This document shows positions 21,110 through 31,990 of a stretch of DNA of 62,667 bases, piece by piece. The translations under genes and the position numbers were made by a program. Within the stretch, counting starts at the first letter, position 1. Every line of letters starts with the position of its first letter. This stretch comes from Perkinsus chesapeaki. Taxonomy: Eukaryota > Perkinsozoa > Perkinsida > Perkinsidae. The notes beneath the pieces were generated by a model that saw nothing but the letters and a program-made list of their open reading frames with translations, was not told the DNA's origin and ran no database searches. The stretch is taken from contig JAAPAO010000146.1 in the NCBI GenBank assembly GCA_013115145.1, forward strand, positions 1 through 62,667, written 5' to 3'.

Positions 21110-21182
21110 GGGGGACTAGCTCAAATGGTAGAGCGCTCGCTTAGCAAGCGAGAGGCACCGGGATCGATGCCCGGGTTCTCCA
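21110..21182 (+). tRNA. tRNA-Ala (anticodon AGC), copy 3
   Basis: Third identical 73-nt copy of tRNA-Ala(AGC), 728 nt after copy 2 and in the same direction. The downstream CCATTTCTACC shares only the first few bases with the other copies. Confidence 0.97.
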
Positions 21183-21330
21183 TTTCTACCCCGGTAATAG
21201 TTTTAGTTAAAGCTAAATTGTAAGAACTTAAAGGCGGCGTCCATTGTCTCACTCAGCACAAGACTTCACAAGACTGTTCTTAAATAAAACAGAATTTCAT
21301 ACGCAATGCAACAATCTAAAATATTCAGAA

Positions 21331-23183
21331 CTACTCACGTGGTGTACTCTGCTCACCCCGACCTGAGCCAGAGCTTTTGCTATGGACATCGCTTCGAGCT
21401 AGGCTGCTACCGCTGACATTCCCATCCTCACAGCTTGCCACTGTATGCCCATCCTCCATATTAGCTCTGCATTCCTCAATGCTGGTTACGTCGGCTTGTG
21501 TGAGGAGAGGGAGCGTCTCTACACCATCTAACTCCACGTCGAAGTCAATAGTGGCTTGCGGGGCTGGACGGCCGATAAGTTGATCAGCCAAGCCTGCAGG
21601 CAGGTGCCGACCCACCGTAGTGGCGAACTCGTGCCTAGCTATCATCTCGGCCTTCGTAGCGGAAGCTATTTTAGCCTCCGCAATGTGAACTAGTTTCACA
21701 AAGTCATCATGTGCCTTTCGGCGACGGACCACTTCGGCGACATAACCCTTGTAGGCGTCGGCAGTTCTTTCAACATGTGCCACGTTTGAAGATGCTCTGC
21801 GCTCCAGCTGAGCTACAACCTCTATAAGCATTCGACCCTCGGCCTCAACCGAGCGAGCGATCCCCGCCGACCGGCCAGCTTCACTGCAGGCACCCAGCAC
21901 CTCCTTTTGGCGTGACTCCCATGCAACCAAACATGCATGGTAGGACTCCTCTCCCCGGGCCACCGCTGACAGCTCGAGGTCATCCGATAAGATGCGCCGG
22001 ATTTCCTTCTCCCGCTCGAGGACCTCTGGACCGCTGGTAGTCGGTAGCGGCATATTAGTTAACAGAGCGGGCCTTATCTCGTCCGCAACACGCTCGACAA
22101 GCCCTTTAAGGATCGCCAGCTCGGCTGTAAGAGTACCCGTTGCTGATTGGGTGAACTCTGCTTTAAGTGCTCGAGAACCGCAGAGTGTCTTCACTTGCTT
22201 GGACCATGCCTCGATGCTCGACCGAGTCCGCGAAATGCGACCGAGTGTGTCGGAAAGGAAAGCCTTAACCTTATCGTGTGGGAGAAGATCCGACTGAAAT
22301 GGTAAGATGTTCCCACCGAACCCGGCCTACATCACTCACTTACCAGCGTGCCTGGTGATCCTGGCAGTGATGCCGAAACGGCTAGGTGGAGTTCGATTCC
22401 TGGCAGCTCCTCCTCAAGTATGGCCATCGCCTTCTTCACACGGAGCTCCAAGTTGTGAAGCCTCTCTTTAGCTCCAGCAGCATCAACCTCCACTAACCTC
22501 TGGCTGCACCGCTTAACCCACTCACCGAGGGCAGAGAGAGCCTTCTCCTGGAGGGCAAGGCACGCCACAAGGCCTTTCACTTTATCGTAAGACTTCACTA
22601 AACTCGTCCATTTGTTCTTGGTCAGCTCGAGCCAGGTCTTCGCTTGTGCCCTGAATGCGGCGTCCACAGAATCGGGCACTGTCCATTTCCTCTCATCAAC
22701 AGCCTCATCAGTGGCTGTCTTCGCTCCGCTTAAAATAGAATGCAAATCCGGCAGCAACAGCCTCGAGTTGTCCACCAGCTCTGGGTTAGGCATCAAGGCA
22801 GACCACGGATAAACGAAGACGGCAGCTTCGTCGCAGACAGAGTTGCCAGCTGTCACGTCCTCTCCAGTGGCGCTGACTGCCAAGAAGGTCTGCCGGGGTT
22901 TCTGATAAGACCGCGGGCCTCCTCTGGTGGGCGTGGAGCTAGAGCCATCATCAGGCCACTGCTGCGCTGCGAACTGTTCTATGTCACCCACGGGCAATGG
23001 ACGCGAAGTGCCAAAGACACCGTGTATACATAGCTTGGGTGTGATCTCTAGTGCAGAAGGAGGGCCACGAGTTACGTGAGTGCGGGCCATGAGAAGACCT
23101 AGGTACACAGACCCTACCAACGGAAGTGGCATAGCCCAGGGCAAACACGACAAATAGGGCGAGAACAACTTAAAAAGGTTCAT
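21331..23183 (-). CDS. 600-aa coiled-coil protein, unassigned
   Basis: Two exons on the minus strand, 23183-22344 and 22293-21331, separated by a 50-nt intron, encode 600 residues; the join is exactly in phase (PGTL then SDLLPHDKVKAF). The first 30 residues are hydrophobic (LSCLPWAMPLPLVGSVYLGL) and may anchor or export the protein. Residues from about 160 on are long helices (KWTSLVKSYDKVKGLVACLA, EAEGRMLIEVVAQLERRAS, RRRKAHDDFVKLVHIAEAK), with helix lengths and spacing that look BAR-like or tether-like. The last 60 residues are Ser-rich and polar. I do not recognise a family and see no catalytic site. It has far fewer introns than its neighbours. Confidence 0.75.
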
Positions 23184-23390
23184 GATGGCGACACTGTGGA
23201 GATATAGAGGCCAGACAGGACTATCATGGCTGAAGTGATCTTCACTCCGATATCGGATGCCTAAGCAGCGGCAAGATGAACTGCGTGCCTGCCCTAGATG
23301 GACCTACCGGTCGACCGACTCTTGCGGTAGACCAGAGCAGTACGGCAAGAAGGAGATTGCACACCTGTTGGAGGCCTGCCTCTGCTGCAT

Positions 23391-24792
23391 TCACCAACGC
23401 GGCGGACGGGCAGCGGGAATAGGCAAAGGGCGCTGAAATTGAGGAAGACTGGAGGCCATTGCGGCACCGGCGAGGCTGCTACCAAGGGAAACCCCCAACA
23501 GAGAGAGGCCCTGCGATACGAACGCTCCGAATAAATCTATCGTTCGAACACGTATGCGAACCCAGCGGAGAACTGGGGACTTGACCTGATCGAGGGACCG
23601 GCTGCAAGGCAATTGGCTTCGATGGTTACCTCCCCCGCTGAATGGTTCACTAATATGAGCCTTCTCTCTCGCCTGGGCTGAACTACAGCCTGGCGGAGGG
23701 AGGGTACTATAACGACAAGTGACAGGGCACAAAGACCGTTGCCGCAACGACTGTAGGCGGCAAAGGCAGATGACAAAAGGGTATCATCAACCAATGGATA
23801 CGTTGTCATAGCGGTAGTGTGAGTGCCTGAACTGTGGGATTAGAGGAAGGAGCGGTATGAGAAGTACTAACAGAAGTGCATTAGCATATTATAGGCCACG
23901 GAGAGTGCCTCACTAAGGACGCAGAGTCCGACGCCAATCCCACGATCACCGTGCCAGAAGCTGAGAAGGGCATCGCTAATCTGACCCAGATGCGGAGCCT
24001 ACCTCGATTGAAGCATGAGGGTAATCTCCCCTCGTACGGCCGGGAGCAGCCCTCCTATTGTAGTGATGACCGTAGCAAGTACAGTGAGAAGACCTGAAAG
24101 CCAGCAAGGAAGAACAGGCGGCCGCAGTGATAGTAGTTACCAATGGGCCTGGTGCCTGTCATGGCATGAAGAGGAAGCATTAAAAGTGCAGAGAGCTGCA
24201 ACAGTGGCGTTATAACGGTGGAGGGAATCTTGCAATAAGCCCTGATCGAAGAGGGTTTACACTGGCCGAGGTCAAGCAAGGGCAGAACCTCAGAAGGCAG
24301 TAGTATGACAGGAAATGGAGTACCCCTGCTAGAGTAGCCAAGGACTCTAGACCCTGCACTTCATTCAATGGTAGGACCGACAGGCCGACCAGACCGAGTA
24401 CGAGGGAGAGACCAGCTCCTACCAGAGCCACGAACTCCGGTGAGAGTGATGGCTTGGCGAGGGAGGAAGCCGATACCTGAGGGACAGTTGGGCAATAGAA
24501 AAGTGCAGAGCGTGTGGTATTGCTTGGGATATAGGAAGCTGGATCCTCTATTTGAACTACGACATTTATTCATATTGGAGCAAAGTGCGTAGGGTACAAA
24601 GCTCAAAGATCTACGATAGAAGTAAGGCACGCAAACGTAGCTGTGTGAAGACTCTTAGTGCTCAATTGTGGATGAATGGCGTATGGGGGACATTGAGAGC
24701 ATCCCCGGGTAGCCGAGCTTATCCAGCATGTACACCAATCACCTTAGATTCTGCTCCTCCTTCCGCAGAGGGAGTTGAGGTAGCTATAATAT
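23391..24792 (-). CDS. Probable multi-pass membrane protein, unassigned
   Basis: Exon-like pieces on the minus strand encode hydrophobic spans: VALVGAGLSLVLGLVGLSVL near 24410, a Leu/Phe-rich span near 24130 (LFFLAGFQVFSLYLL), and LFGAFVSQGLSLLGVSLGSS near 23510. A possible N-terminal exon near 24560 reads YIPSNTTRSALFYCPTVP and splices to VSASSLAKPSLSPEF. Spacing of acceptors and donors fits the short introns of this genome, but I could not complete the model or name a family. The region might also hold two small genes. Confidence 0.4.
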
Positions 24793-25045
24793 GATCACAA
24801 CAGATATCCGATAAAGCCCAACAGGACGTAGCCACTACAACGGGCCCCAACCAAGATGATGTGGAGGACATAAGCCACCACCACTAAGCCCCCAAAGCTC
24901 CCTCTTGACAAGAACAACACCACAAGTCGAGATAACAGAATGTTAGATGGAAACGTCTGGTATTTAGTGGCTTCCCTTGTCAGTAGTAGGAAGGGAGCCG
25001 AGACGGTGTTAATCAACTGGACAGTGATGGTGGTAGACGGCATGT

Positions 25046-26174
25046 CTAGTGCTCCGTAGCATCAGCAGCAGCATGGTCGGCGGCGGTTTGGTGCTCCTCC
25101 TCTTCGTTCTCCTCAGTAATAGTATCCAGATCGAGGTATTCAACCTTAACATCATCATCCGGCTTGAAGCAGCTCCGGCCGCTGGGATCGTGCACCTACA
25201 CAGCGCTACTGTATCGCCAAGAGGAATAATAAAGGTATTACAATCCAAGTGAAGGGCTCGTCGACATCCAATAGCTTATTCAGCTCCGATACCGCATCAC
25301 ACATCTTCTCCAGCTGGTCCTCGGACATGGTCTCTGAAAATAGCAGTAAGTCATTTCCCTTTCGCCAGCTTGACAAAGTCGATCCAGCAATCGAACAATG
25401 TTGCTATACCCAAGGCAAGAGAGGTATTCATGCTCCAGTGCTCATCCGTTCCCTTACTATTATTACTCTGATTGGCCTTTATGTAGTCCCCTAGGTTGAG
25501 TACAGCAGCCCCGATGAAATTATAGATGGTATCAACTTGTCTTGTCATATCAGCCCCTATCTCAAATTCAATCTCAGGTATCTCAACGTGGGCATGAGAG
25601 CTCTTCAAGAACACAGTCCAGAGTTGCTTCCTATCCGTAATATGAAGAGTCATCTTCATCGGCCGGCCCCAAGTGGACTTGTCCAAACTGATAGAAAAAC
25701 CGTAAAACGCCTCTCCCCCACCAACATGATTACTCCTCTTTTAGAGCGATAGGCTTGAAGTACCACTTGCCATCCTGCTCCTTCATCTCGAATTGGGGCA
25801 GCTTGGCCAGGAAGTCCTTGAAGCTACCTGACCACCGTCAGCTGCCACCACTCGACCCGGAGAGCTCAACCAACCTTTGATGGCATCTTCAAACTCGTCT
25901 TTGTCCTCGTATCCCAAATTCGTGCACAACCACTGCATTCCATCATCCAGGGAGATCCACGTGTCCTAAACCAAGAACAGCTCGTCCAGTCACCGCGCCA
26001 CAAAACTACCTCGGGACATGTGGCACAGAACTTCTCCATTTCCAACATGATCATGGACATCTCCTGATGGGACACATCAATTCGGAAGGCGTCCAGCTCG
26101 TTGTGCTTCGGGGCGCCTCCTTCACTTTTGGTGGCGTTGGCGACTTGGGGATTCTCAGATGCGCTATCAGACAT
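25046..26174 (-). CDS. ZPR1-type domain protein with one extra base in exon 4
   Basis: Five exons on the minus strand: 26174-26010, 25965-25875, 25827-25734, 25687-25242, 25195-25046. The N-terminal 110 residues (MEKFCATCPE, WISLDDGMQWLCTNLGYED, FKDFLAKLPQFEMK) form a small domain I cannot name. The C-terminal part matches the ZPR1 beta/helix domain: VFLKSSHAHVEIPEIEFEIG, then TIYNFIGAAV, and EPFTWIVHDPSGRSC, where ZPR1 has PFTLIMDDPxGNS. The last 25 residues are acidic. Only one such domain is present, and the C4 zinc finger of true ZPR1 is not evident, so it is a relative rather than an ortholog. In exon 4, near 25345, the frame needs one base removed in AAAGGGAAA to pass from DFVKLAKG to NDLLLFSETM. 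All splice phases fit if that is done. Confidence 0.7.
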
Positions 26175-26695
26175 TATAGTGAAACAGTAACAACCTGTTA
26201 GATCTCCCTATCATGCATTCCCGAGAGGCATGGATCTATCTCACGACATGCTTGGCGAACTGAGATTTTATACCACATTTCCTTCGCAAACCAGGCTGTG
26301 AAGGCTCATCACAAGCCTAAGAGACAATGTGGCTTAGAGCACAACGCACAGACCCTAACGGTGGTGGAAACGTTATGGTGGTAGAATACAAGTAACGATA
26401 TGTCTGCTTGCCAGTAGTGGCAGGTGAAATGTGCTATACGTAAAGGGAGGGCGGTAGCCGTCGGGTTCACCGAGTCTTCGTCCCAGAGAGATTGCCGTGT
26501 TGCTCCAGCTTGCCTCGGCGATACCTGACATGGAACTCAAGACCGCCGCCAGCCCTAACCAAGCAGACTTACTGTGCCATGGCTCGCTCAGTGATAGCAC
26601 TGCCCTGAGGCACCACACGACGAAGTGAGTCCTGACTGTGGCCACCCATCTCGGGGCCCCTCTCCATAAATACATGGCGACCGGTCTTCAGCCGT
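26175..26695. other. Intergenic, no gene seen
   Basis: Spacer between the start of the ZPR1-domain gene and the end of NOP53. Open stretches on the minus strand near 26373-26675 lack recognisable motifs. Confidence 0.45.
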
Positions 26696-27880
26696 CTAGT
26701 TCGGATACCTGCCCCCATCACAGACCCTACCCTTACCATTCCAACACCTCCGCCTACCCTTGGCTTCGTTGGCTAGACTAGCGGCCTTAAGCTTGTTGAT
26801 GTACTCTCGGCGCACACGCAGCCTCTCCGCCTCTGCTTTCAACTGAACCACCAGGCATCATCCCTGGTCACCGTCTCTGCCAGCATTACCTTCTTAGCAT
26901 CGGCATTAGGGTGCTGCTTCAGATGCTGCCTCATCCTAGCCTCCTTACGACGCTGGTGCTCCAACATGAGAGCCTGGTGCCGAGCTTCCCTATTAGATCA
27001 ATCCCCCCAGCGAAGGCCCAACTCCGTCCTACTTGTTCTTTTGCTTTTTAGTCTTCCTCTCAGGTTGGCCACCATCAGCCTTAAATCCCTCCTCCTCGAC
27101 TGTGCTTCCTTCCTTCCCCTCGGACTTGGGCGTCGTGACCAGTGGCCCCTCTACAGACTCATCCCACATCGGTGTGCGACGGCCTATGATCGTCAATGGC
27201 CCTTGCCAGACTGTATAATGACTACCTCGTTGCTCTTGCTCTTGCTGAGCAGCAGCAGCTGTGAAGAGGAGCTCCTTCGCATCATCCTCATCAGGATTTA
27301 CACTCTGCCCTGGCATCGCCACCGTGACCGCTGGGGCCAGGTTAGCCGAATGACGGATGGACTTAGGTACCCTATGGCCGCGCTGAATACACATGCATTA
27401 GCTCCCACCCGCCACGGGAGGCACACCTGAGCCGGTCCGTTATTGATGACCTTGGTCTCCTTAGCATCGTCATCCCAGAGATCAGCCAGCTTTTCCTGGT
27501 TAGGGTTGCGCTTTTGACCCTTCTTCTGTTGAACGCACTTCATCTTCCTCTCAAGCAGGCGGCTCTCGCTCGGCACCTGTCCCCAACCAGTCTAGCTCTC
27601 CCCGTATCCCCATCATTACCGTAGCTGTCTTGCCTTCCTTTGTACTGTTCTTTACAATATAGCGAAGGGCCTTAGGAACGCCTACAGAACAACGTTTCCA
27701 TTACCCTGGCCAGACCGCCACCGCCCCCCAAGTACCTTTGAAGCTTCCCTGCGTATCCACCATGAAGAGCTCGTCCGCGCTCTTGCTCATCATCTGCTTG
27801 GCATCGGCCGCCTCCTCAACTGCTTGTAGCTCAGCAGAGACATCGATCTTCCGTCCAGTCTTACGGACTCGCTTCACCAT
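26696..27880 (-). CDS. NOP53: Ribosome biogenesis protein NOP53 (GLTSCR2)
   Basis: Nucleolar factor for 60S assembly that recruits the exosome helicase in yeast. Multi-exon minus-strand gene starting MVKRVRKTGRKIDVSAELQ at 27880. Family signs in order: ADELFMVDTQG (the conserved LFVVDT block), VPSESRLLERKMK, LADLWDDDAKE (conserved LWxxD), then LAPAVTVAMPGQSVNPDEDD with AKELLFTAAAAQQ, which is the hallmark PGxSYNP...LL block. The tail is basic helix: EARHQALMLEHQRRKEARMR and LKAEAERLRVRREYINKLKA. Introns are 40-60 nt and phases agree across at least six exons. The end at 26696 assumes no further intron. The length, about 350 residues, is close to the family. It is followed by the deaminase-like gene 160 bp upstream on the same strand. 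Confidence 0.85.
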
Positions 27881-28039
27881 TAATAATAGCCAAACTGAAA
27901 TAGCTCCCCCCCTACCCACCAATACCCAACGCAGCATACGCATTAGTTCACGTGGTAAACGTAGGTATAGGGGTGGCAACGACTATAGTAACGATAATTC
28001 ATTCAATATATAAAGGTACAAGTCAACTTAGGCTGTCTG

Positions 28040-29434
28040 CTACTGCTGGCTATCGCTGTATCTGCTGGCAGCTGGTGAACTGGTGGACTCCATAAGAGAA
28101 TCGTTATAGGTGGAGTTAGGCTCGTTCATCATGCGTAGGCCCTTGCCGGTCAGACGATACCTATGTGAGAGCCTACCAACTACCTGGTACCCTTTAAGAT
28201 AGTACCTCCTAGATGGGCCCTCCTCTCCAAGGGCCTCCACTAGGCCCATCGGGGCCATCTCGGCCTCCAACCACCACATGGGCACCCATCCGGCCACGAG
28301 CTTCCATTCAGCCTGGGTAACTGGTTTCGCATTGCACAGTGTCGCCTAGTATACAGGAACGTACGCGCAAGTGGAGATCGAGCAGCAGACCTACCTCGAA
28401 AAGGCTGCGAAGGACCTGTCGGTAGTCGCGACGTTTCCCAGGCTTCAGCACACGCTTGTCCCATCGCTCCATGAGACAGTTCTGGCAGTTACTAGTCATT
28501 TCCGGGTTAATGGTATGGCATGTGTCACACTGCCAGCGGCCCAAATCTGACAGCACCACCACCGTCCAAGCCAAACCCTAGTAGAGTCTCACCTGCTGGG
28601 GTGAACCTGTGGTCAACAACTGTATGGGTCATGAAGAGGAAGCGCTCATAGATGACATTCATTTCCACACTATCAAAGGCCAAGACACGAAAGTTAGGCA
28701 CGGACTCTTGGATCTGATCACGGCAATCTATAGATCACTCTATGGAGGACAAGAAAGACATACCTTCTTAAGCCACTCCGAGCAGGCCCCACATGGCCAA
28801 AGCGGATTGTCGGTATGCCCATCGTTCATTTTGGTTGGGACATCAATTACAGCTATGCCCATGAACATACCCCTGTTGATCCTGGGATGGACCGAGCGAG
28901 CATGGGCAATGGCTGCCCTCTCGCTACAAAGGGATCCAGTTGGGAGGGAGACTTCACCGTTGATCCCCTCGAAGAACTCGTCACTGCCGTCCTCCATACG
29001 AACGTGTAGCATAGACAATACTAATTTACCGCTCTTTCTGTGGAAGAAAGGATCTGGCTGAAACCCATCAGCGATGGTCCTCTCCATGTACTCCCGTAAT
29101 TTATTAGCCAAGACAGCTGTTGGATCGGTGTCCGGTATGTCCTGGTACTGACGCATTCGAACGTACCTATTACGCTCTAAACGGTACCAAGTCCCGGGTT
29201 GCAAAGTCTGGCATTACTCTTTGGTAACTGTCCACATATCGTGGAGATCCGGAGCCTCCCTATCCCCGCTCATTGTAGAGGTTTGCTTCTGAGAAGGGTA
29301 CTATAGATTAAACGCCTGTCCGGTATGGCAGGACTTACCCGTAATAGAACCTCATCAGTTCCTCTACTGGGGCTGAATGAGGATGAGGAGGAAGCAGCAG
29401 TTGACTCCGACACAGGCGTCTCAGGAGCTCTCAT
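28040..29434 (-). CDS. Deaminase-fold protein with C-terminal zinc ribbon
   Basis: Minus-strand gene starting MRAPETPVSESTAASSSS at 29434, spliced to KQTSTMSGDREAPDLHDM and on to YVRMRQYQDIPDTDP. The centre has a zinc deaminase signature of the cytidine deaminase-like fold: GSLCSERAAIAHARS (C-x-E motif) and, 35 residues later, PCGACSEWL (PCxxC). After a helix (SVEMNVIYERFLFMTHTVVD) comes a RanBP2-type ribbon, WQCDTCHTINPEMTSNCQNC. The C-terminus (WVPMWWLEAEMAPMGL, ending SRYSDSQQ) is unassigned. The fold suggests a nucleoside, base or nucleic-acid deaminase; the substrate is unknown. Several introns of about 45-60 nt are inferred by phase. The architecture of deaminase plus zinc ribbon is unusual. 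Confidence 0.6.
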
Positions 29435-29821
29435 TCAAAACGTGATCTGCTTAGACTTTAAACAGGCATGAGCAGTGATTCACAGGTTTTGAGCGTTTTT
29501 ACACGCGTTACAACGGTAAAGATGTGCGCTATTTGGACCTCAATTATTAGGAAACTGCCCAAGATACCAAGATGAAACGCGTTCATTATCGCTGCGATGA
29601 ACCAATTGTGTGCGATGGTAAAGTGGTGCAAGAAGCACTTACTAGTAGTCTTCTACCGTTCCGCAGTTCGTTCGCGTCGCAGTAAGCGGGGAATCATCTC
29701 TTCCGCAACGAAGTAAATATTCTTATTCTGTAATTTCGGCGCGCGTCACTCCGCTATGTGGTGTCTGTCTCGTTCTGATTCGTTCCCCACTGACCTATTA
29801 TTTTAGTTAGCATCTTTCTCC
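29435..29821. promoter_or_regulatory. Divergent intergenic region
   Basis: About 390 nt between divergent starts of the deaminase-like gene and the pyrophosphatase, so it should hold both promoters. The last 20 nt before the pyrophosphatase start (TTTTAGTTAGCATCTTTCTCC) contain AG acceptors that could serve trans-splicing. No TATA box or known element stands out. Confidence 0.4.
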
Positions 29822-31990
29822 ATGTCCGACTCAGTATTAACCGATATCTTTGCCGTGGTACCGCCGGTACTCGGTATGCTCTGGGCGGTCAAGGAGCTCA
29901 TGGTGCTGAAAAGAGTTCACCTTACTGGTCCTGCTCAAGGATCCGAACTTAAAACCAGGCTTATGGCTGATGGTTCGACCGATATCCAAAAGACGCTCGA
30001 CCTGATGCAAGAGATCTCTAAAAATATTGCTGATGGTGCTACTGCCTTCCTCGTCCAAGAGTACAAGTACATGTTGGTCTACGTTGTTATCTTCAGTGCT
30101 ATTATCGGGCCATGTGTTAATGTTGGTACAATGGTTGCCTTTATTGTTGGTTCCCTTACCTCCATTGCCTGTGGCTACATTGGCATGAAAACAGCTGTAT
30201 TCAGCAATGTCCGTACAGCTCACGAGGCTTGGAAGGATCTTGCGTCTGGCTACGATGTTGCCATTAGAGGTGGTTCTGTCATGGGTTTCATGTTGGTTTC
30301 GCTCGGTGTACTGAATCTCTTCATTCTGGTTTCCATTTACAATCTCGATGTGTTCTATGGGGAAGATCACCCTACCCTTTATGAAGCCATCGCTGGCTAT
30401 GGTCTCGGTGGTTCGTCTATCGCCCTCTTCGGTCGTGTAGGTGGTGGCATCTACACTAAGGCCGCTGATGTCGGTGCTGATTTATCTGGAAAGAACGAGT
30501 ATGGTATGGACGAGGACGATCCGAGGAACCCCGCTTGCATTGCCGATAACGTTGGTGATAATGTCGGTGATGTTGCTGGTATGGGTGCCGATCTTTTCGG
30601 TTCCTTTGCCGAGTCTACCTGCGCTGCTATGGTCATCTCAGCCAATGCTCCTCACTATATGGCCTGGAAGAGTATGATGTTCCCTTTGCTGTTGTCTTCT
30701 GGAGGTATTGTAGTTGGACTTATCACTATGTTGGTCGTCAATATCTTCTATAAGGTGAAGGAACTGCCAGATATCGAGAAGGCTCTGAAGGGTGTACTTG
30801 TCATTTCCACCATTCTGGAGACTCCATTGGTAATTGTTCTCTGCTGGTGGGCTCTTCCATCAGGTCACTTCGCTATTGATCCTGAACGTCTTAACTGCAC
30901 TTGGCTCAACTGCTGCTGCTCTGTACTCCTTGGTCTGTGGTCCGGTCTTATCATTGGCTACAGCACTGAGTACTACACTTCCCATTCCTTCTCCCCTGTC
31001 CGTGAAATCTCCGAGACTCAGAAGGTTTCCGCCGCTACCGGTATCATCTATGGTCTGGCTCTGGGTTACCTCTCCTGCATCATCCCTGTAATATGCCTCG
31101 CTGTCACCGTCTGCATTGCTCATACTATCGCTGGTATGTACGGTGTTGCCCTCGGTGCTTTGGGTATGCTTGGTACATTGACAATGGGTTTGACAATTGA
31201 TGCTTATGGCCCTATCTCTGATAACGCTGGTGGTATTGCTGAGATGTCTGAGCTTGGTCCTGAGGTGCGCGCTCGTACTGATGCGTTGGACGCTGCCGGA
31301 AACACCACTGCTGCTATTGGCAAGGGTTTCGCCATCGGCTCTGCCGCTTTGGTCTCCTTAGCCTTGTTCGGTGCTTACTGCGTCCGTGCTAAAGTCGACA
31401 CTGTCAATATCCTCGACCCTTGGACTTTCACTGGTCTACTCTTCGGTGCTATGATGCCTTATGCTTTCTCTGCTATGACCATGAAGTCTGTCGGCAAGGC
31501 CGCTAACGATATGGTTACTGAGTGCATGAGACAATTCCCGAAGATCATATCAGGAGAGATGCGCCCTCAGTACACCAGGTGCATTGCTATCTCCACTGAA
31601 GCATCGTTGCGCGAGATGATCGCCCCCGGTTGTCTTGTTATTCTTTCACCGCTCATTGCGGGCTTAATATTTGGTAAAAATTGCACTGCTGGTTTGCTGT
31701 CGGGGGCTTTGGTGTCTGGTGTCCAGATGGCAATCTCCATGTCTAACACTGGTGGCGCCTGGGACAACGCTAAGAAGTACATCGAGGCCGGTGGTCTTGG
31801 TCCTAACCATCAGAAGGGATCCGCTGCACACAAGAACGCTGTTACTGGTGACACTGTCGGTGACCCGCTCAAGGATACCTCTGGCCCGTCTATCAACATT
31901 CTCATGAAACTGTCTGCTATCATGTCTCTGGTGTTCGGTGGAGTTATCAGAAGGTTCTCTAACGATGAGGGTGGTCCTTTCTGGCTGTAA
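29822..31990 (+). CDS. Membrane H+-translocating pyrophosphatase, K+-dependent type (VP1/AVP1-like)
   Basis: Vacuolar/acidocalcisomal proton pump that uses PPi hydrolysis to acidify organelles. It is a single uninterrupted frame of 722 residues. The catalytic site is plain: DVGADLSGKNEYGMDEDDPR near residue 217, followed by NPACIADNVGDNVGDVAGMG, and the C-terminal DNAKKYIEAG and GDTVGDPLKDTSGPS motifs. The family has about 16 membrane spans, and the hydropathy here agrees. GNTTAAIGKGFAIGSAAL near residue 492 has Ala at the position that is Lys in K+-independent enzymes, which indicates the K+-dependent class. Codon use is strongly biased to C/T third positions (GGT, GCT, ATC), as in highly expressed genes. 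It lacks introns, unlike nearly all neighbours. Confidence 0.97.
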   Translation: MSDSVLTDIFAVVPPVLGMLWAVKELMVLKRVHLTGPAQGSELKTRLMADGSTDIQKTLDLMQEISKNIADGATAFLVQEYKYMLVYVVIFSAIIGPCVNVGTMVAFIVGSLTSIACGYIGMKTAVFSNVRTAHEAWKDLASGYDVAIRGGSVMGFMLVSLGVLNLFILVSIYNLDVFYGEDHPTLYEAIAGYGLGGSSIALFGRVGGGIYTKAADVGADLSGKNEYGMDEDDPRNPACIADNVGDNVGDVAGMGADLFGSFAESTCAAMVISANAPHYMAWKSMMFPLLLSSGGIVVGLITMLVVNIFYKVKELPDIEKALKGVLVISTILETPLVIVLCWWALPSGHFAIDPERLNCTWLNCCCSVLLGLWSGLIIGYSTEYYTSHSFSPVREISETQKVSAATGIIYGLALGYLSCIIPVICLAVTVCIAHTIAGMYGVALGALGMLGTLTMGLTIDAYGPISDNAGGIAEMSELGPEVRARTDALDAAGNTTAAIGKGFAIGSAALVSLALFGAYCVRAKVDTVNILDPWTFTGLLFGAMMPYAFSAMTMKSVGKAANDMVTECMRQFPKIISGEMRPQYTRCIAISTEASLREMIAPGCLVILSPLIAGLIFGKNCTAGLLSGALVSGVQMAISMSNTGGAWDNAKKYIEAGGLGPNHQKGSAAHKNAVTGDTVGDPLKDTSGPSINILMKLSAIMSLVFGGVIRRFSNDEGGPFWL

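Noticed and set aside
23200-30000. Degenerate transposon or retroelement
   Set aside because: The many broken frames resolve into exons of ZPR1-like, NOP53 and deaminase-like genes; no transposase, reverse transcriptase or terminal repeats were seen.
29837-30370. 177-codon minus-strand frame in the pyrophosphatase gene
   Set aside because: Shadow of strong codon bias in the plus-strand coding sequence; the plus-strand match to H+-PPase is complete.
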